Assembly (NCBI GenBank): GCA_017618515.1
Contig: JAFZUB010000145.1
Span: forward strand, 1-33,096
DNA length: 33,096 nt
Source of the DNA: Bacteroidaceae bacterium
GTDB lineage: Bacteria > Bacteroidota > Bacteroidia > Bacteroidales > Bacteroidaceae
Direction of reading: 5' to 3'
Part shown: one piece after another, positions 1 through 7,544 of the stretch
Layout: each line of letters begins with the position of its first letter
Position numbering within the stretch: position 1 is the stretch's first letter
Translations under genes and position numbers: made by a program
The notes under the pieces: generated by a model
What the model was told of the DNA's origin: nothing
Seen by the model: the letters and a program-made list of their open reading frames with translations, nothing else
Database searches by the model: none

Positions 1-2265
1 GCGGCTTGGGCGTGTCAGCTTGCCCCAGCGGCTGTAGCCCACGGTGTCAGTGGGCGCCACCTCGCGTATCTGGAGGATGGTGGTGCGCAGGGTGGACACA
101 GCGTTGATGATAGAGTTGTCAAAGGGATTGATGCCATAGAGGCCGATGCCGAGGCGCACCATGTCGAGGTGGTATTGCGGGAAACGCTCAATGGCTGCGG
201 AGTTGCAGATATGGCGCAGTATGCGGTGGCGGAAAGCCTGCTGCAGCTTGCGGCTGGCTTGGTCGAAGACTGCAAATTGCTGGTGGGTGAAGTCGTCAAA
301 CTTTGCTCCGTCGCTACCCACAAAATGGGAGAATACCGACACAGGCTTCACTGCTGGCACGCTCTGCTCGCCGCGCAGCATGGTGATGAGGCGGTCGATG
401 TCCTCCACGGGATGGAAGCCGAGGCGGTGCATGCCGGTGTCGAGCTTTATGTGTACGGGGAAATTGGTGACGCCTTCGTGATTGGCAGCGCGGATGAGGG
501 CTTGCAACAGTTTGAAGTTGTATATCTCCGGCTCCAGATGGTATTGGAATAGGTCGTGGAAAGACGTCATCTCCGGGTTCATCACCATGATATGGCTGCG
601 TATGCCAGCCTGGCGCAGCGCCACTCCCTCGTCGGCTACGGCTACGGCCAAGTAATCAACCTTGTGGTCCTGCAGTGTCTTGCTAACCTCTATGCTGCCT
701 GCTCCGTAGGCGGAGGCTTTCACCATGCATACTATCTTGGTGTCGGGATGCATGAGCGAGCGGTAGTGGTTGAGGTTGTCAACGATGGCGTTGAGGTTTA
801 CCTCAAGGATAGTTTCGTGCACTCGCTTCTCGAGCAATGCCGTTATCTTGTCGAAGCGGAAAATGCGGGCACCCTTTACCAACACTGTAGCATCGTGGAG
901 GGTATTGAGCATGTTGCTGTTGAGCAGTTGCTCAGTGGTGGCGAAGTGATGGTAGGGTACGGTGAAGGCGGGCAGGTAAGGCTCTATCTCCTTGCCGATG
1001 GCAATGAGCAGGTCGATATGCTGTGCTGCCACCATCTCTGCCACCTTGGCGTAGAGCTGCTGCTTGTCATCGCTGCTCTGCAGTATGTCGCTAAGGATGA
1101 GAATGTTTTGAGGTTTGCTGACACGCTGGCGCTCCGACTCTGTGTCTTTGCTGACACGCTGGCGCTCCGACTCAGTGCGGCGCCCCATGAAATCGAGGGC
1201 TATGCTGAGTGAGTTAACGTCGGAGTTGTAAGAGTCGTTGATGATAGTCAGATTGCGCTGCCCTTCTATTACTTCCAGTCGCATGGCCATCGGCTCCAGC
1301 TCAGGCATGGCGGCGGCGATGGCGGCGTGGTCGTAGCCCAGGGCGATGGCTGTGGCAAGGCAGGTGATGCTGTTGTGTATTGAGGCGTTGTCGATGAAGG
1401 GTAAGGTGTAGGTGCCTTGCGTAGCCTTCGTATTATCTGCGTTGAGGCTGTATGCTATCAGGCTGCCGCTGCCTCGGCTCTCGATGTGAGAGATGTAGAG
1501 CGGAGCCGTGGTGTCTGTCATCGACCAGCCGAAGAGATGGTCTGTAGGGATTGCCATCTCTGCGATAGTCTCGGCTATCGTTTGGTCGTCGGCGGGATAT
1601 ACTATCTTCTGGGCATTGCGAGCCAAGATAAGTTTCTCCTTTGTCTTTTGCTTGAGGTCGTGGAAGTTCTCTTGGTGTGCACTGCCTATATTGGTCAGCA
1701 CCACGGTCTGTGGGTGTATCATTGGCTCCAACTTCTCCATCTCGCCAGGCTGCGAGATGCCTGCCTCGATGAGTGCCAGCTGAGTGTCATCTTGTATGAG
1801 AATGAGGGAGAAGGGCACGCCTATCTGCGAGTTGTAGCTGCGCGGCGAGCGCACGGTGGGTTGGCGGTGGCCAATGAGCTGATAGAGCCACTCCTTGACA
1901 ATTGTCTTGCCGTTGCTGCCCGTGATACCGACCATCTGGAGGTCGGGGTGCTGGGCGCGGTGGTAGGCGGCTATACTCTGCAGGATATGGAGTGTGTCGC
2001 CGATGAGGAAGGTGGCCTCAGGCATTGCCTCGATGTCAACGGTCTCGCAGCTGTCGAGAGCAAAAGCGCGTACTCCTTTGTCGTAGAGTTCGCTGATATA
2101 ATTCATTCCGCTGCCGTGGGCGGTAGTGATAGCGAAGAATAGTGTGCTTTCCGCACTGAGTAGCGAGCGGCTGTCGGTAAGCAGCGTGTCGATAGTCCTG
2201 TCGCTATCGCTGCCTATAGCCTTGCAGCCTGTGATGCGGATAATATCTTTGATGGAATAGTTCAT
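1..2265 (-). CDS. murF-alr: Bifunctional MurF / alanine racemase, 3' end outside window
   Basis: The minus frame is open from ATG 2265 to the window edge (755 codons), so the C-terminus is missing. The N-terminal half is MurF, the cytoplasmic ligase that adds D-Ala-D-Ala to UDP-MurNAc-tripeptide: it has the ATP loop GITGSNGKTIVKEWL (about residue 113), IEAGISQPGEM, TNIGSAHQENF and the NDSYNSDVNS motif. From about residue 470 it becomes a PLP-dependent alanine racemase that supplies D-alanine, with MVKASAYGAGS holding the PLP lysine and later KLDTGMHRLGF and MVRLGIGLYGINP. The MurF-Alr fusion is typical of Bacteroidetes. The racemase stops at RWGKLTRPSR, before its end. The gene lies 15 bases after the GSCFA gene and is probably cotranscribed with it. 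A duplicated ESERQRVSK insert lies at residues 365-384, just before ILILSDI. Confidence 0.96.
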   Translation of the reverse strand, partial: MNYSIKDIIRITGCKAIGSDSDRTIDTLLTDSRSLLSAESTLFFAITTAHGSGMNYISELYDKGVRAFALDSCETVDIEAMPEATFLIGDTLHILQSIAAYHRAQHPDLQMVGITGSNGKTIVKEWLYQLIGHRQPTVRSPRSYNSQIGVPFSLILIQDDTQLALIEAGISQPGEMEKLEPMIHPQTVVLTNIGSAHQENFHDLKQKTKEKLILARNAQKIVYPADDQTIAETIAEMAIPTDHLFGWSMTDTTAPLYISHIESRGSGSLIAYSLNADNTKATQGTYTLPFIDNASIHNSITCLATAIALGYDHAAIAAAMPELEPMAMRLEVIEGQRNLTIINDSYNSDVNSLSIALDFMGRRTESERQRVSKDTESERQRVSKPQNILILSDILQSSDDKQQLYAKVAEMVAAQHIDLLIAIGKEIEPYLPAFTVPYHHFATTEQLLNSNMLNTLHDATVLVKGARIFRFDKITALLEKRVHETILEVNLNAIVDNLNHYRSLMHPDTKIVCMVKASAYGAGSIEVSKTLQDHKVDYLAVAVADEGVALRQAGIRSHIMVMNPEMTSFHDLFQYHLEPEIYNFKLLQALIRAANHEGVTNFPVHIKLDTGMHRLGFHPVEDIDRLITMLRGEQSVPAVKPVSVFSHFVGSDGAKFDDFTHQQFAVFDQASRKLQQAFRHRILRHICNSAAIERFPQYHLDMVRLGIGLYGINPFDNSIINAVSTLRTTILQIREVAPTDTVGYSRWGKLTRPSR
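1114..1173 (-). repeat. 33-bp-period direct duplication inside murF
   Basis: Two identical 27-bp copies (1114-1140 and 1147-1173) are separated by 6 bp. They are in frame and encode TESERQRVSK-D-TESERQRVSK, a charged insert in the MurF portion. The unit resembles no MurF motif and sits immediately before the conserved ILILSDI strand. Confidence 0.85.
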
Positions 2266-2280
2266 GTGAGGGTGAAGAGG

Positions 2281-3240
2281 TTAAAACATATCGGGGAACT
2301 GCTGTTTTACTTGTTCAATTCTTTTGCTTAGCGTGGCGTTGAGTGCGTCTTGCGTTGCGGTGTCTTTGGTGCGATGGGACTGCAACTTGAGAACAGGCGC
2401 CCATTCGTGGATGAAATTATTGAGGCGCTCGTCGATGTAGTGGTCACAGAATGTCTGCCAGATATATTCTTCAGCTGTCTCGGAGGGGTGCACCATGTCG
2501 GCTGCGTAGTAGCGGTAGTCGCGCAGCTCGTCATTGAGTATCTCGTAGGCTGGGAAATAGCTGACTGCGCTGTAGCACTTCTGTATCTCATCAGTAGCCA
2601 GCAACAGGCGTGCCTTGCTCAGTTGGCTTGTATGCAGTCCGTATTTCAGATATCTGTAGGGGCTGACGCTAACGATTATCTTCAGTTTCGGGCGCAGCTC
2701 CATTAGTCTGCGGTATGTGTTGTCGAAGCGGCTGACTATATCGTCAATGCTCATAATGTGCTCCTCAAACATGGCGGCGGGCATCTTGTGGCAGTTGGTC
2801 ACCGGGTATTGGCCATTGAGGCTGTAGTAGTGGTCGGTGCCAAAAGTGAGCATCAGCACTGTGAGGCTATTCAGACGTTGTGCCATGAGCTCCATGGCGT
2901 CAGCCATGTGGCGGTCGCACTCCTCGCGGCTCAGTCCTTGAATCAGCGATGCTGCTATCCAGTTGTACCATCTCCTGTCTTGTCCCTCAAAGGTCAAGCT
3001 CTTCAGCTGCTGTAGCGCATCGTTGTTGCCTTGGGCTATGTCGAGCGCGGTATCGATAGTGAGAAAAATACTCTCAGGGTTATACAGCACTCCCGTGGGG
3101 TTGACTGCAATGTCGAGCCTATTGTCGGCAAGCCTCTGACCCACCACTTGCGCAAAGCATGAGCCCATCGCCAATATTTTGTCATTGGCGGTGAGTCGGA
3201 ATGTCTGCCCGAAGTCGTGTATGGGAGTGGTGAAAGTCAT
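2281..3240 (-). CDS. GSCFA domain protein (SGNH-like hydrolase fold)
   Basis: A 319-residue protein with the family signature GSCFA at residues 26-30 (AMGSCFAQVVGQRL). The block LTFGTDHYY and a C-terminal DMVHPSETAEEY resemble the DxxH catalytic site of SGNH/GDSL-type hydrolases. GSCFA proteins are common in Bacteroidetes and alphaproteobacteria; their substrate is not established to my knowledge. I chose ATG 3240; an upstream TTG at 3249 is in frame but lies in an AACATTGAGCATT repeat. It sits 14 bases after the LptD-like gene and 15 before murF-alr, so the three probably form one transcript. That context suggests, but does not prove, an envelope or peptidoglycan role. No signal peptide is visible. 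Confidence 0.9.
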   Translation of the reverse strand: MTFTTPIHDFGQTFRLTANDKILAMGSCFAQVVGQRLADNRLDIAVNPTGVLYNPESIFLTIDTALDIAQGNNDALQQLKSLTFEGQDRRWYNWIAASLIQGLSREECDRHMADAMELMAQRLNSLTVLMLTFGTDHYYSLNGQYPVTNCHKMPAAMFEEHIMSIDDIVSRFDNTYRRLMELRPKLKIIVSVSPYRYLKYGLHTSQLSKARLLLATDEIQKCYSAVSYFPAYEILNDELRDYRYYAADMVHPSETAEEYIWQTFCDHYIDERLNNFIHEWAPVLKLQSHRTKDTATQDALNATLSKRIEQVKQQFPDMF

Positions 3241-3255
3241 AATGCTCAATGTTAT
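3238..3255. repeat. TTCAATG-family short repeat at the GSCFA gene start
   Basis: The plus strand reads ATAATGCTCAATGTT, overlapping the GSCFA start codon and filling the gap to the upstream gene. Related copies occur at 7461-7492, 17371-17410 and 20596-20619. Confidence 0.55.
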
Positions 3256-6065
3256 TAGTACCAGTCAACATTAGTGCTGTAGGAGGAACGTTTCTCCCAT
3301 TTGAGGACATCGGCGAGGGTGGACATCTTGGCGCGGAAGGTGAAGTTGAACGATGTGTAGGGCATCAGAACTATGGAGCACGACATAGAGAAGCAGTGGA
3401 GGTCGCGCATTAGTGAGGCGGTGGTGGTAGACAACTTCTTGAAGTTGAAGTCGTAGCCAGAGGCGTAGTTGATGTTCCAGCCGTCGGAGAGGCGTACGTT
3501 GCCTGAGAAGTTGAGTGTATGAGTGAGCTTGTAGGGATAGCGCATGTGCTTGGGGCGGATGCGTGCTGAGGTGTTCTCGCGCATGGTGACACCGTAGGAT
3601 ATGGTCAGGTTCCATGGTATGTTGAAGCGCAGATAGCCATATTCGTCAACCTCGGGGCGTTTGCTGCTTTGGCGAGGCTTGTAGCTCATGTTGTCTGCGA
3701 TGTCGGGGTCGATGTTGGAGTCTTCGTAGTCATCATCGTCCTCATCATCCTCTTCTTTTTCCGACTTTTCTTCTGCCCTTCGCTTCTTGCTGAATGTAGA
3801 GTTGGAGAAGGTGTAGGAGAAGTTTTGCGACGTGCCCTGAAATCTGCCGAAGCGCCCGTAGCTCCACTCGGTGCGGTCGCCTACGAAGACATTGCCATTC
3901 TCGTCAAACTGGTAGGCGTAGGTGGCCCACACGGCTGTCATACTGAAGGTGTAGCTCTTGCTGAGCTTGAGGCGTAGCCTGGTGGTGAGGTCACTCCACT
4001 TGCGTGTCTTGGCTGCCATGTTGTAGCTCAGCGAGGCGCCCAACTCGTCGATGAGCGATATCTTCTTCTCTCCCGTAGAGTCGCGGTCGCTGCGCACCTT
4101 CATCTCCAGGTTATTGCTCAGCTGCATCGACACACTACCGGTGCGTCCTCTGCCCGGCACGCCGTAGAGGGAGTTGGCGTAGGGCGAGTAGCTCACGGTG
4201 CTTACCTTGCCGTCGGCATCGGTACGAACATAACTCTCGTAGTAGCCATAGGACGAAGAGCCGAAGTCGGGGGCGTAGCTGAACGCCACGCTGGGCTTTA
4301 GCACATGTCGCACAGCTATAATCTTGTTGCCGAAGATGGAGGGCGACGGCTTGTAGAAACCGTAGAGCGTGGTGTTGGCAGAGAGCGAGGCGTTCCAGTC
4401 GTAGATGTTGTAGAAGCCATACAACGTGTCATTAGCCACAGCTTGGTGGACGGGGTCCCAGCTCTGCATCACCTTGTTGGTGTACATGCGGTCGTTGAAG
4501 TTGAAGCTCGGCGTTACGTTGATGTACTTAAACAGCGAGAAGGTGGCGCTGATGGGGATGCGGTGCTGCATGCCGTTGCGCCAGTCTTTGACGAGATCGG
4601 AGTGGAGGAGCTTGTCCTCCTTGGTATTGATGCGGTTTGAGAGGTTGCCGGTGTAGGACATCGATATTTTTTCATACCATTTCTCTTTGCCGCGTAGCTT
4701 CTTGCGTTTGAAGGGGTAGAAACGGGCGAGGGTGATGTTGAGGTCGGGCAGCGTCATCGCTATGGTAGAGTCGCGCATGTTCTGGCTCAGGTTGCCGGAA
4801 CTGGCCATTGTTAGGCCTATGCTTGGCCATGTATAGGTGTAGCTGACAGAGCTGGTGCGTGTGCTTTGAGAGTAGGTGAGGGGGTTGTAGAGCGAGCTGA
4901 GGTTCTTTTTCTCAAACGACTCTGAGGCGTAGTTCACGCTGGCGGAGAAGGAAGAGTGGACTGAGGCCTTCGGGTCTTGGTGGTGGGACCACAGCAGTTT
5001 CAGACTCTTGGTCACCATATAGTCGGGCATGTTTTTCTCACCCTCTACGGTATTGAGGTAGTTGATGTAGAAGTTGCCGCCATACTTATAGCGTTTCTTA
5101 TATGTTGACGAGGCGTTGATGCCCCAGGAGCCTTTGGTGTATATCTCACCGAGAAGGGTGAGGTCGATTCTGTCGTTGATGGCGAAGTAGTAGCCGCCGT
5201 CTCTCAGGTAGAAGCCCCTTATTGTCTCGCTGCCGAAGGAGGGCATCATAAAGCCGCTGGAGTATTTGTCGCTGAAGGGGTAGAAGCCGAATGGCACAGC
5301 CAATGGCAGAGGCACGCCCTCCACCACGAGATAGGCGGGACCGGAGATCACTTCTTTGCCTGGATACACCTTAGCTCGGGACAGCGCGATGTGGAAATGA
5401 GGTGGGTCGTGGTCGCAGGTGGTGTAGGTGCCGTGCATGAGATTGATGACACCGTCTGCGTCGCGCTTGCTACTCTCGCTCTTGATGAAACCTTCGCCCT
5501 GCTCGGTGGTAGTGTTGAGGATGTATCCTTTCTTTGTCTTGAAGTTGTAGGATATCTTGTCCATCTCATAGCTATCATTGCCTTGCTCAAACACGGGGCG
5601 GCCTGTCTGCACGCCTGTAGAGTCGGTCATGTATGTGGCGTGGACGAGGCTGGAGTCGGTGTTCATCGTGATGATGTCGGCGGTGAGATTCATGTCCTGG
5701 TAACTTACCTCGCTGTTGCCGTAGAGGCTGATGTCGTGGCTTAGGGCATTGTAGGTCATCGAATCGCGTGCCGTGTATTTCACGGGCTGGTCGAGTCCGT
5801 CGCTCTTTTTCTTTGCCGTGTCTGCCTCGAGGGTGTCTGCCTTGGCTGCCACGCGCAGTGAGTCAAGGGGCTTGAGATAGACGGAGTCAGGCGTGACGGC
5901 AAAGAGTGAGTCGTCGTTTGCCGTTATCGTATCGTGCGCACTGAGAGGAAACGCTCCCTTAGGGATAGAGGGAACGTGGCGCATACTACCGCCCACAGCC
6001 GTGATGCAGACGGTGACGATAAGCACTGATAAAGTACAATACCACTTTCTCATTTGCGCGCGCAT
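3255..6065 (-). CDS. lptD: LptD-like outer-membrane LPS assembly protein
   Basis: A 936-residue protein with an N-terminal signal sequence (RKWYCTLSVLIVTVCITAVGGS). An OstA/LptA-like region at about residues 95-260 includes YTARDSMTYNALSHDISL and LTADIITMNTDSS. A long beta-barrel with alternating aromatic strands follows, ending in Trp-Tyr as many outer-membrane proteins do. This matches Bacteroidetes LptD homologues, which insert lipopolysaccharide in the outer leaflet with LptE. A very acidic stretch (EEDDEDDDDYED, about residues 765-780) probably forms a loop. ATG 6065 is listed; ATG 6053 (MRKWY) is an equally good start. It heads an operon with GSCFA and murF-alr. A TAACTTTGC box lies at 6078-6086. 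Family membership is inferred from pattern; another large OstA-type barrel is possible. Confidence 0.82.
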   Translation of the reverse strand: MRAQMRKWYCTLSVLIVTVCITAVGGSMRHVPSIPKGAFPLSAHDTITANDDSLFAVTPDSVYLKPLDSLRVAAKADTLEADTAKKKSDGLDQPVKYTARDSMTYNALSHDISLYGNSEVSYQDMNLTADIITMNTDSSLVHATYMTDSTGVQTGRPVFEQGNDSYEMDKISYNFKTKKGYILNTTTEQGEGFIKSESSKRDADGVINLMHGTYTTCDHDPPHFHIALSRAKVYPGKEVISGPAYLVVEGVPLPLAVPFGFYPFSDKYSSGFMMPSFGSETIRGFYLRDGGYYFAINDRIDLTLLGEIYTKGSWGINASSTYKKRYKYGGNFYINYLNTVEGEKNMPDYMVTKSLKLLWSHHQDPKASVHSSFSASVNYASESFEKKNLSSLYNPLTYSQSTRTSSVSYTYTWPSIGLTMASSGNLSQNMRDSTIAMTLPDLNITLARFYPFKRKKLRGKEKWYEKISMSYTGNLSNRINTKEDKLLHSDLVKDWRNGMQHRIPISATFSLFKYINVTPSFNFNDRMYTNKVMQSWDPVHQAVANDTLYGFYNIYDWNASLSANTTLYGFYKPSPSIFGNKIIAVRHVLKPSVAFSYAPDFGSSSYGYYESYVRTDADGKVSTVSYSPYANSLYGVPGRGRTGSVSMQLSNNLEMKVRSDRDSTGEKKISLIDELGASLSYNMAAKTRKWSDLTTRLRLKLSKSYTFSMTAVWATYAYQFDENGNVFVGDRTEWSYGRFGRFQGTSQNFSYTFSNSTFSKKRRAEEKSEKEEDDEDDDDYEDSNIDPDIADNMSYKPRQSSKRPEVDEYGYLRFNIPWNLTISYGVTMRENTSARIRPKHMRYPYKLTHTLNFSGNVRLSDGWNINYASGYDFNFKKLSTTTASLMRDLHCFSMSCSIVLMPYTSFNFTFRAKMSTLADVLKWEKRSSYSTNVDWY

Positions 6066-6077
6066 ATAATTAGCGGC

Positions 6078-6086
6078 GCAAAGTTA
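6078..6086 (-). promoter_or_regulatory. -7 box (TAACTTTGC) for the lptD-like operon
   Basis: The minus strand reads TAACTTTGC 12 bases before ATG 6065, matching the Bacteroidetes -7 consensus TAnnTTTG. No clear -33 TTTG is present. Confidence 0.6.
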
Positions 6087-6236
6087 CGAAAATAAACGCT
6101 AAATGGCTCCCTTTTTAATCTTTTTTAGGTAATAAATGGCCCTGTCGCCATATTCCTTTGTCACTTTGCCCTAATTTCGACACTTCACTTTCTCTACCTC
6201 ACAGTTCCCTCTCATCCTGTCTCAAGTGGGAGAAAA

Positions 6237-6266
6237 ATGCAGCCCTCTCCGTTGAGGGGGCTGCAT
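6237..6266 (-). terminator. Rho-independent terminator after the PepSY-like pair
   Basis: The stem ATGCAGCC / GGCTGCAT is extended by CCTC/GAGG pairing and followed on the minus strand by TTTTTCT. It ends the 7034-6320 transcript. Confidence 0.75.
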
Positions 6267-6281
6267 GGTAGACGCGTCATC

Positions 6282-6307
6282 GCGGTTAGGGATAAGACGC
6301 TAACCGC
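6282..6307. other. Second hairpin 3' of the PepSY-like gene
   Basis: An 8-bp perfect inverted repeat GCGGTTAG ... CTAACCGC (6282-6289 and 6300-6307) lies between the stop codon at 6320 and the terminator. It may stabilise the mRNA 3' end. No U-tract follows it directly. Confidence 0.45.
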
Positions 6308-6319
6308 TGATTCTATGGC

Positions 6320-6748
6320 TTAGTAGTCAACTTCAACTATCTGGAAGTTTCTGTTGAATTCGAGGTCGAGGCCGTTGTTGAGCTTGACATCGTAGCCACG
6401 GCGGTCGCGGTCAATCTTGATGATCGTGGCACCAGGATAGGTCTGCCTAACGACAGCCTTGATCTGCTCGGGGATGAGGGCTGTGGGCACTGCAGATGTC
6501 TTGCAGTTGATCTCGCGCCACTCGCCTTTCTTGTCAAACTCTACTTTCTCGCCGCTCTGATATAGCACGGTGTAGTCGTCCAAGTCAACAGTAACTACGA
6601 GGGGCACTTTGTCGGCGAAGTGTTTCTTGAGCATTGTCTGTGCTTGTGCGGGCAGCTGCTCGAAGGTTATCACTCTGTCGTTGTCAGCCATCACGGGGAG
6701 GCTCAGTGTCAGCACAAAGGCTAACAGGATAAACATTGTCTTTTTCAT
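6320..6748 (-). CDS. PepSY-like periplasmic protein
   Basis: A 142-residue protein with a clear signal peptide (KKTMFILLAFVLTLSLPVMA, cleavage near ADND). Two PepSY-like repeats follow: VITFEQLPAQAQTMLKKHF...VEFDKKGEWREI and ALIPEQIKAVVRQTYPGATI...LNNGLDLEFNRNFQIVEVDY. This is the pattern of the Bacteroidetes PepSY-like/BLIP-like family (helix, then strands ending in L-x-F-D/N). The molecular function is unknown; a periplasmic binding or inhibitory role has been proposed for PepSY folds. It follows the smaller PepSY-like lipoprotein gene by 28 bases and likely shares its promoter; a terminator follows at 6237-6266. Confidence 0.88.
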   Translation of the reverse strand: MKKTMFILLAFVLTLSLPVMADNDRVITFEQLPAQAQTMLKKHFADKVPLVVTVDLDDYTVLYQSGEKVEFDKKGEWREINCKTSAVPTALIPEQIKAVVRQTYPGATIIKIDRDRRGYDVKLNNGLDLEFNRNFQIVEVDY

Positions 6749-6776
6749 TTCTTTGTTGGTTTATAAGATTAGAGGT

Positions 6777-7034
6777 TTAGTTGTCAACATCAACGAGGGC
6801 TCCATCGCTGTCAAACTCCAACTCCATGCCGTTGTCGAGCTTCACTTCGTAGGTTTTTGATAATCCGTCGTGGTCCTGCTTTACTATGAGGATGCTGCTT
6901 TCGGGGAAGTGCTGATCGATATATTTCTGTGCTGCCTTAGGCAGGTCTTCAGCGGTGATGGCCTTCTCGCCGCATGAGGTCAGCGTTAGTGCCATAATAG
7001 CGGCTGCCGCAATGGTAATAGATAGGTGTTTCAT
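6777..7034 (-). CDS. Small PepSY-like lipoprotein
   Basis: An 85-residue protein starting MKHLSITIAAAAIMALTLTSC. The lipobox LTSC places the lipidated cysteine at residue 21, so it is probably anchored in a membrane facing the periplasm. One PepSY-like unit follows: ITAEDLPKAAQKYIDQHFPES...YEVKLDNGMELEFDSDGALVDVDN, closely resembling the second unit of its neighbour at 6320-6748, so the two genes look like a duplicated pair. I chose ATG 7034 over an in-frame upstream start because the lipoprotein signal begins there and a TATCTTTGC promoter box lies at 7070-7078. Function unknown. Confidence 0.88.
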   Translation of the reverse strand: MKHLSITIAAAAIMALTLTSCGEKAITAEDLPKAAQKYIDQHFPESSILIVKQDHDGLSKTYEVKLDNGMELEFDSDGALVDVDN

Positions 7035-7069
7035 AGTTTTCTTTTGTCGTTTTGGAGTATTCTCGCGGT

Positions 7070-7078
7070 GCAAAGATA
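7070..7078 (-). promoter_or_regulatory. -7 box (TATCTTTGC) for the PepSY-like pair
   Basis: A match to TAnnTTTG on the minus strand, 35 bases before ATG 7034. A TTTG lies 22 bases upstream (7101-7104 on the minus strand), slightly further than the usual -33 spacing. Confidence 0.6.
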
Positions 7079-7088
7079 CAAAGAATTT

Positions 7089-7526
7089 CTAGTTTAGGTG
7101 CAAAAGATTCATAAAAAATAATACTGCGGCGATTTGTGGCTCAACTCCTTCAGCTTTTCCAATGTGTGAGTTGTAGCGGTCGCGTACAGTGCCGTCGCGG
7201 TCAATCTTTCCGAGTTGCGAGTTGTAGCGGTCGCGTACAGTGCCGTCGTTTTCGATGCGGCCTATCTGCGAGTTGTAGCGGTCGCGGATGGTGCCGTCGC
7301 GTTCTATCTTGCCGACTTGTGAGTTGTAGCGGTCGCGGATGACACCGTCGTTTGTGACTCGGCCTATCTGCGAGTTGTAGCGGTCGCGAATGGTGCCGTC
7401 GCGCTCTACTCGGCCTATCTGTGAGTTGTAGCGATCACGGAGGGTCTGGGCGCTAATATCATTGACAATTGAGCATTGAACATTGAAGATTAGAGCCAAC
7501 AATAGGAATTTGAATAGTTGTTTCAT
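7089..7526 (-). CDS. Secreted 17-residue tandem-repeat protein (5-fold beta-flower-like)
   Basis: A 145-residue protein with an N-terminal signal peptide (MKQLFKFLLLALIF...ISAQ) and six near-identical 17-residue repeats of the form LRDRYNSQIGRVERDGT. They encode a highly conserved 51-bp DNA repeat. The pattern N-S-Q-I-G-R-x-x-x-D-G-T-x-R-D resembles Bacteroidetes proteins annotated as 5-fold beta-flower, in which each repeat contributes beta strands to a small propeller-like fold. The C-terminus (AEGVEPQIAAVLFFMNLLHLN) is unrelated and hydrophobic. I chose ATG 7526, 18 bases after the MBL gene. Part of the signal peptide (FNVQCSIVND) is encoded by a TTCAATG-family intergenic-type repeat. Function unknown. 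Confidence 0.82.
   Translation of the reverse strand: MKQLFKFLLLALIFNVQCSIVNDISAQTLRDRYNSQIGRVERDGTIRDRYNSQIGRVTNDGVIRDRYNSQVGKIERDGTIRDRYNSQIGRIENDGTVRDRYNSQLGKIDRDGTVRDRYNSHIGKAEGVEPQIAAVLFFMNLLHLN
7168..7439 (-). repeat. 51-bp in-frame tandem repeats (six copies)
   Basis: The anchor GAGTTGTAGCGGTCGCG (plus strand) recurs at 7168, 7219, 7270, 7321, 7372 and, with slight changes, 7423: an exact 51-bp period equal to 17 codons. The high DNA identity suggests recent expansion or ongoing homogenisation. Confidence 0.9.
7461..7492. repeat. TTCAATG-family repeat inside a signal peptide
   Basis: The plus strand reads ATTGACAATTGAGCATTGAA followed by CATTGAAGAT, the same degenerate unit found between genes at 17371-17410 and 20596-20619. 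Here it is translated (minus strand) as FNVQCSIVND. Confidence 0.65.
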
Positions 7527-7544
7527 AGTGTTATCGTTATGCAA

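Noticed and set aside
556..2142. Plus-strand open frames of 218 and 241 codons
   Set aside because: They are antisense to murF-alr. That gene has no stop within the window and could be overlooked, but its motifs clearly identify the minus strand as coding.
7168..7439. Regular direct repeats resembling a CRISPR array
   Set aside because: The 51-bp period is exactly 17 codons, the 'spacers' are themselves conserved, and the frame encodes a continuous secreted repeat protein. No cas genes are nearby.
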